This document shows, in pieces, positions 6,738 through 9,924 of a stretch of DNA of 9,924 bases. Under the pieces are notes generated by a model. That model was given only the letters and a program-made list of their open reading frames with translations, was not told the DNA's origin and did not search any database. Both the position numbers and the translations under genes were made by a program. Numbering within the stretch: the first letter of the stretch is position 1; every line of letters starts with the position of its first letter. Location: positions 1 through 9,924 of the forward strand of contig JABWBL010000130.1 of NCBI GenBank assembly GCA_013360535.1, given 5' to 3'. Source of the DNA: Planctomycetaceae bacterium. GTDB taxonomy: Bacteria; Planctomycetota; UBA1135; GCA-002686595.

Positions 6738-8993
6738 TCAACGCGTGAACTCGACTCGCGTCCCGCCGAGCACTGCGCTCTGGGGGATCGTGAGCATCGC
6801 GACCCGCGTCGACCCGACGCGTCCGACGGCCCGCTCGACGCGAGCGGTGCCATTGGGCGCGTCGGTCGCATAGGGCACACGCAACGTCGCCGTGCCGTCG
6901 GCTCCGACGAGCGCGTGGTCGCGCCAGCGCACCCGTCGTCCGTTCGGGAGCGCGAGATCGAGCTCGACCTCGAAGCGCTCGCCGGCGTTGCCACGTGCCG
7001 CGAGCTCGGCACCCGCGACGAGCTCCCACACCGACGCCGCGGGCGCCAGATCGCGCGGCCCACGCAGTGGCCGCCCCGGATCGAGCAGGGGTGCGCTCCA
7101 CACGAGCCTCAAACGTCCCCAGGCGCGAATTCCGGCCGTTTCCGGCCCGAACACCTCGCCGTCGAACAGCGCGCGCGCGCCGAACGTGCGGAACCACGCC
7201 GGCAGGACCTCGCCACCACGCTCCGAGCCTGTCGCGACATAGCGCGAGCGCCGCTCGGGCTCGACGCCGTCGAGCAGCGTGTTGAGCGCGTTCGGCAGGT
7301 CGCTGTCGACGATCGCGAAGCGCACCGCGAACCGCTCCATCTCGCTCGTGAGCGTGGCCTCGTCCTCTTCGAGCAGGAGCCGCGGCGAAGCGCGGAACCC
7401 CGCCTCGCCCACATAGGAACCGAAGTTCGTCGCTAGGCTGCCCCGCTCGGCGAGCCGTTCGATCACGTGACCGTGCGACCACAATGCGAGCACGGTCTCG
7501 CCGGTCGAGCGCGGCGGCTGGGCGCCGATCCACTCCGCCGCGAGCCGCGCGCCAAGGGTCGCCGGACGTTCGCTGCGAATCGCTTCGTCGCGCACGCTCC
7601 ACTTCTCGACGCTGCGCGCGAGCGCAGGCCACGCGAGACCGAGAGCGACGACACCCGCGAGCGCCGTCTGGGCCGCAAATGGCACTTTTCCGGGCAATTT
7701 CGCGCTCATTCCGCGTGCGAGAGCGACGCCGACGCCCACCGCGAGCGCCAGCGCTAGCCCTTCCGCGAATCGCGCCTGACCGAAGGCCTGCAGTCCGAGC
7801 AGCGGGAGCGAAACCACCCACGGGAGCAGCTCGAACTCGCCCCTGCGCGTCAGGTTGGCCAGCACGAGCCACGCGAGCGGCAGCACGAAGCCCGCGAAGC
7901 CGAGCGTGCGCAACAGCGGCGAGAGGTCGCCGTCACGCACGAGCGGCTGCGACTCCCCGATGCGGGCCATGAACGAATCGACGCGACTCACCCACTCGAA
8001 GCCTTCGCGCACTCCGCGGGCCGGCGCCGCGTCGGAGTACGCCGTCCACAGCGTGGCGAGCGTCACGACGGCGACGGTGAAGGCCGGCATCCAGCGCCGC
8101 AGCTTCGGTCCCTGCGGACGCAGCGCCAGCGGAACGAACAGCAGCGCGCCAGCCGCGAGGTACACGAGGTGGAACCACGACAGGTTGACGACGATCCACG
8201 GGTGCGTCGCGGTCCAAGGGCTCGCAAGGATCGCGGGCGACGCCAGTGCGAGCGCCGCGACGTGGAAGGCGAGCGCGAAGGCTCCGAGCCCTGCCAGCGG
8301 CCGTCGCGTGTTGACGAGGAGCAGCACGAACAACGCAACTTGCACCTGTACGACGAGGATCAGCGACGCGACCCACGTGCCGAGCGCGATCCCGGCGACC
8401 GCTCCGGCGAATGCACCGTACAGGGCGCCCCGCCCGCGCGAATTGAGCGCCGTTCCGCTGAATCCGGCGCTCGCCAGCGCGAGCACGATTCCGGCGAGCA
8501 GCGACACGTACGCGTGGTGGTCACCGTTGCCGAGCTTCCCGTACTCGATCGCGGCCCCGTTCAGGGCGTGCAGCAGTCCTGCGGCGATTCCGGCCGCCGC
8601 TCCCGCCAGACGCCAGGCCACGAGCAGCGCCAGCAGGCTCGTGAGCACGCTCGCGACACACGCTGCCGAGCCCACTGCCCGCTCCACCCAGCTCGCGCGC
8701 CCCTGCTCCGGCGCGAACGGCGCGAGCAAGGTGTGCAGCAAGCGCGTGTAGTACGGCGGCCACGGAATCGCCGCCCCTTCCGGCGCGTTGAGCCGCGGAT
8801 CCACCGCGGCCACCTCGCCGGTCTCGTCGAGCGCCCGCTCGAGCCGGCGCATGTGGTACTGGCTGTCGGGATCGGTCGTGATCCACTCGCCGCGATCGGG
8901 CAACAGCACGCGCCGGTTCTGCGCCTCGCGCGCGAACCACGAGACGGTCGCCACGAGGGCGACCAGCAGCAGGACGAGGCTCGCGCGACGCAT
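6738..8993 (-). CDS. STT3/PglB/AglB-like membrane oligosaccharyltransferase, divergent catalytic motif
   Basis: A 751-residue GT-C type membrane glycosyltransferase resembling the STT3 catalytic subunit, which moves a glycan from a lipid carrier to protein. An N-terminal anchor (3-20) precedes the first outer loop with DPDSQYHMRR (41-50), the STT3 first metal-site motif. GNGDHHAY (156-162) fits the second loop Asp/His motif, GESQPL (346-351) the TIxE-type catalytic loop, and GQARFAEGLA (405-414) a conserved helix. About 12-13 hydrophobic segments lie between 3 and 458, and a soluble domain follows. There the acceptor-recognition motif WWDYG appears as LWSHG (504-508) in ALWSHGHVIERLAERG, followed by TNFGSYVG. 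I chose the ATG at 8993 because it yields a compact MRRASLVLLL anchor. A TTG at 9062 adds 23 residues and overlaps the upstream stop by four bases (TTGA). It is probably cotranscribed with the zinc-ribbon gene. Fold assignment is firm; acceptor and glycan are unknown. Confidence 0.85.
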   Translation of the reverse strand: MRRASLVLLLVALVATVSWFAREAQNRRVLLPDRGEWITTDPDSQYHMRRLERALDETGEVAAVDPRLNAPEGAAIPWPPYYTRLLHTLLAPFAPEQGRASWVERAVGSAACVASVLTSLLALLVAWRLAGAAAGIAAGLLHALNGAAIEYGKLGNGDHHAYVSLLAGIVLALASAGFSGTALNSRGRGALYGAFAGAVAGIALGTWVASLILVVQVQVALFVLLLVNTRRPLAGLGAFALAFHVAALALASPAILASPWTATHPWIVVNLSWFHLVYLAAGALLFVPLALRPQGPKLRRWMPAFTVAVVTLATLWTAYSDAAPARGVREGFEWVSRVDSFMARIGESQPLVRDGDLSPLLRTLGFAGFVLPLAWLVLANLTRRGEFELLPWVVSLPLLGLQAFGQARFAEGLALALAVGVGVALARGMSAKLPGKVPFAAQTALAGVVALGLAWPALARSVEKWSVRDEAIRSERPATLGARLAAEWIGAQPPRSTGETVLALWSHGHVIERLAERGSLATNFGSYVGEAGFRASPRLLLEEDEATLTSEMERFAVRFAIVDSDLPNALNTLLDGVEPERRSRYVATGSERGGEVLPAWFRTFGARALFDGEVFGPETAGIRAWGRLRLVWSAPLLDPGRPLRGPRDLAPAASVWELVAGAELAARGNAGERFEVELDLALPNGRRVRWRDHALVGADGTATLRVPYATDAPNGTARVERAVGRVGSTRVAMLTIPQSAVLGGTRVEFTR

Positions 8994-9058
8994 GGGGCGA
9001 ATACCGTACCGCGGGACGCTCGCGTTCCCAGCGCGTCGCTGCGCCAAACCCGTCGCGT

Positions 9059-9913
9059 TCAATCGCCGAACAGGTCGAGCAGCACGGACAGACCGATGTG
9101 CGCTCCCAGCTCCCAGCGTGCATCGGCGCGCGGGACGTCACCCGTCAGGGGCGGAGTGGCGAGCCGCTTCGCCGCGTTCAGCTGCTCGACCTGTCGGGCG
9201 CGCGCGCGGTCGAGGCCGCCACCCCGCACGAAGGCGAGGATGCGCTCGAGCTCGTCCGAGTCGAGCCAGACGCCGTGCTGGCGGCAGGCGTCGATCACGA
9301 CCCCGCTCGAGCCCGCGTAATTGCGCCGCAGCATGAGCGACTTGCACGCGAGGCACGGGATGTACTTCTGGCGCTCGTAGGTCTCCACGCGGGCGAGCCC
9401 CGACGCGAAAGTGCCGGGTGCGACGCTCTCGGCCTCGGTGCGGCGGCAGAGCTGCTCGAACTGCGCCGTGCCGAGCCACAGACCGCCGCAGGCGGCACAC
9501 TCGATCACGTGCGTGTTCCCCACGACCCGGTCACGCAGCTCGCCGGCACAACGTGGACACGTCTGGCCTTCGGCGAGCGCGAACAGCGCCTGAGGCTCGA
9601 TGCGCACCCCACATTCCATGCAGTGCCGCGCGCCGCTCGAACAGCGCGCGAAACACGCCGGACAGACCGCGTCGAGGCGCTGCTCGCGCAGGCTGATCTG
9701 CGCGGCGCAGTACTCGCACTTGCGCGCGCCATCGACCAGGTTCCCGCCGCAGTTGGAGCAGCGCAGCGTGCGCGGTGCGTGCGGCTCGACATGCCGCACT
9801 TCGAGCGTCGAACCGCAGGCGCAGCGCACGCGTCCGCCGCGCGGAAGGTGCGTGACGTCGTACTGGCGCCCGCAAGCGCCGCAGGCTTCGACGACCTTCT
9901 GGTTCCCGCTCAC
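9059..9913 (-). CDS. Multi-zinc-ribbon protein with two TFIIB-type zinc fingers
   Basis: A 284-residue cysteine-rich protein with five apparent zinc-binding units: Cys11/14/31/33, Cys52/55/66/69, Cys84/87/98/101, Cys119/122/139/142 and Cys187/190/210 with His213. The last two match the zf-TFIIB family pattern, with CGGLWLG after the fourth unit and HGVWLDSDELERIL after the fifth. The second and third look like double zinc ribbons of the YgiT/DZR kind. No enzymatic domain, signal peptide or clear membrane helix is visible; the end (ELGAHIGLSVLLDLFGD) is mildly hydrophobic. The start is GTG at 9913, supported by GGAGG six bases upstream. Bacterial zf-TFIIB proteins are mostly uncharacterised, so I give no function; nucleic-acid or protein binding is typical of the folds. 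It lies immediately upstream of the STT3-like gene (65 bp, or 4-bp overlap if TTG is used), suggesting one transcript. Confidence 0.9.
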   Translation of the reverse strand: MSGNQKVVEACGACGRQYDVTHLPRGGRVRCACGSTLEVRHVEPHAPRTLRCSNCGGNLVDGARKCEYCAAQISLREQRLDAVCPACFARCSSGARHCMECGVRIEPQALFALAEGQTCPRCAGELRDRVVGNTHVIECAACGGLWLGTAQFEQLCRRTEAESVAPGTFASGLARVETYERQKYIPCLACKSLMLRRNYAGSSGVVIDACRQHGVWLDSDELERILAFVRGGGLDRARARQVEQLNAAKRLATPPLTGDVPRADARWELGAHIGLSVLLDLFGD

Positions 9914-9919
9914 TATTGG

Positions 9920-9924
9920 CCTCC
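9920..9924 (-). promoter_or_regulatory. Shine-Dalgarno GGAGG for the zinc-ribbon gene
   Basis: On the minus strand GGAGG (9924-9920) lies 6 nt before the GTG start at 9913, a normal spacing. It is the only clear Shine-Dalgarno in the window and decides the GTG start. The promoter lies beyond the right edge. Confidence 0.75.

Noticed and set aside
6915..7436. Plus-strand frame of 173 codons opposite the STT3-like gene
   Set aside because: It is antisense to the soluble domain of a supported gene, with no motif or ribosome binding site.

Overview
This is a GC-rich, gene-dense bacterial window with six protein-coding loci and no RNA genes, insertion sequences or CRISPR arrays that I can see. 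A lipobox signal peptide and a PilT-type retraction ATPase point to a diderm (Gram-negative-type) bacterium with type IV pili. GC richness, mostly missing Shine-Dalgarno sequences and a bacterial STT3-like oligosaccharyltransferase would fit Planctomycetota or a deltaproteobacterial/myxobacterial lineage. That placement is a guess, because no marker gene is present.

Layout. Positions 1-3014 (minus strand) hold two paralogous soluble chemoreceptors in tandem, each PAS-PAS-MCP signalling domain without membrane segments. The downstream copy (1-1279) is intact as far as it is visible and runs off the left edge. The upstream copy (1459-3014) is broken twice: an in-frame TAG in PAS2 and a 25-bp frameshifting deletion in the receptor hairpin tip. 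Positions 3274-5079 (minus) encode an M2-family (ACE-like) zinc dipeptidyl carboxypeptidase with a lipoprotein signal. Positions 5250-6728 (plus) encode PilT with an unusual Pro/Ala/Ser-rich C-terminal tail of about 125 residues. Positions 6738-8993 (minus) encode an STT3-like membrane glycosyltransferase with a divergent catalytic motif, converging on pilT across a 9-bp gap. Positions 9059-9913 (minus) encode a five-zinc-ribbon protein that probably forms an operon with the STT3-like gene.

How the genes may work together. Chemoreceptors and PilT are both motility functions. The two receptor genes share an upstream element, GGGTCAAG-N18-CGAAA, at identical spacing, and a weaker version (TCAAG-N18-CGAGA) precedes pilT. 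This may be a shared motility-type promoter, which is an inference from a few matches. The STT3-like enzyme could glycosylate surface proteins, pilins included, but no pilin or glycan genes are in view.

Most notable points: the recent-looking decay of one receptor inside a tract otherwise identical to its neighbour, the shared promoter-like element, the WWDYG-to-LWSHG change in the STT3-like protein, the PilT tail, and a perfect inverted repeat at the pilT/STT3 convergence. I found no clear defence or other new multi-gene system.
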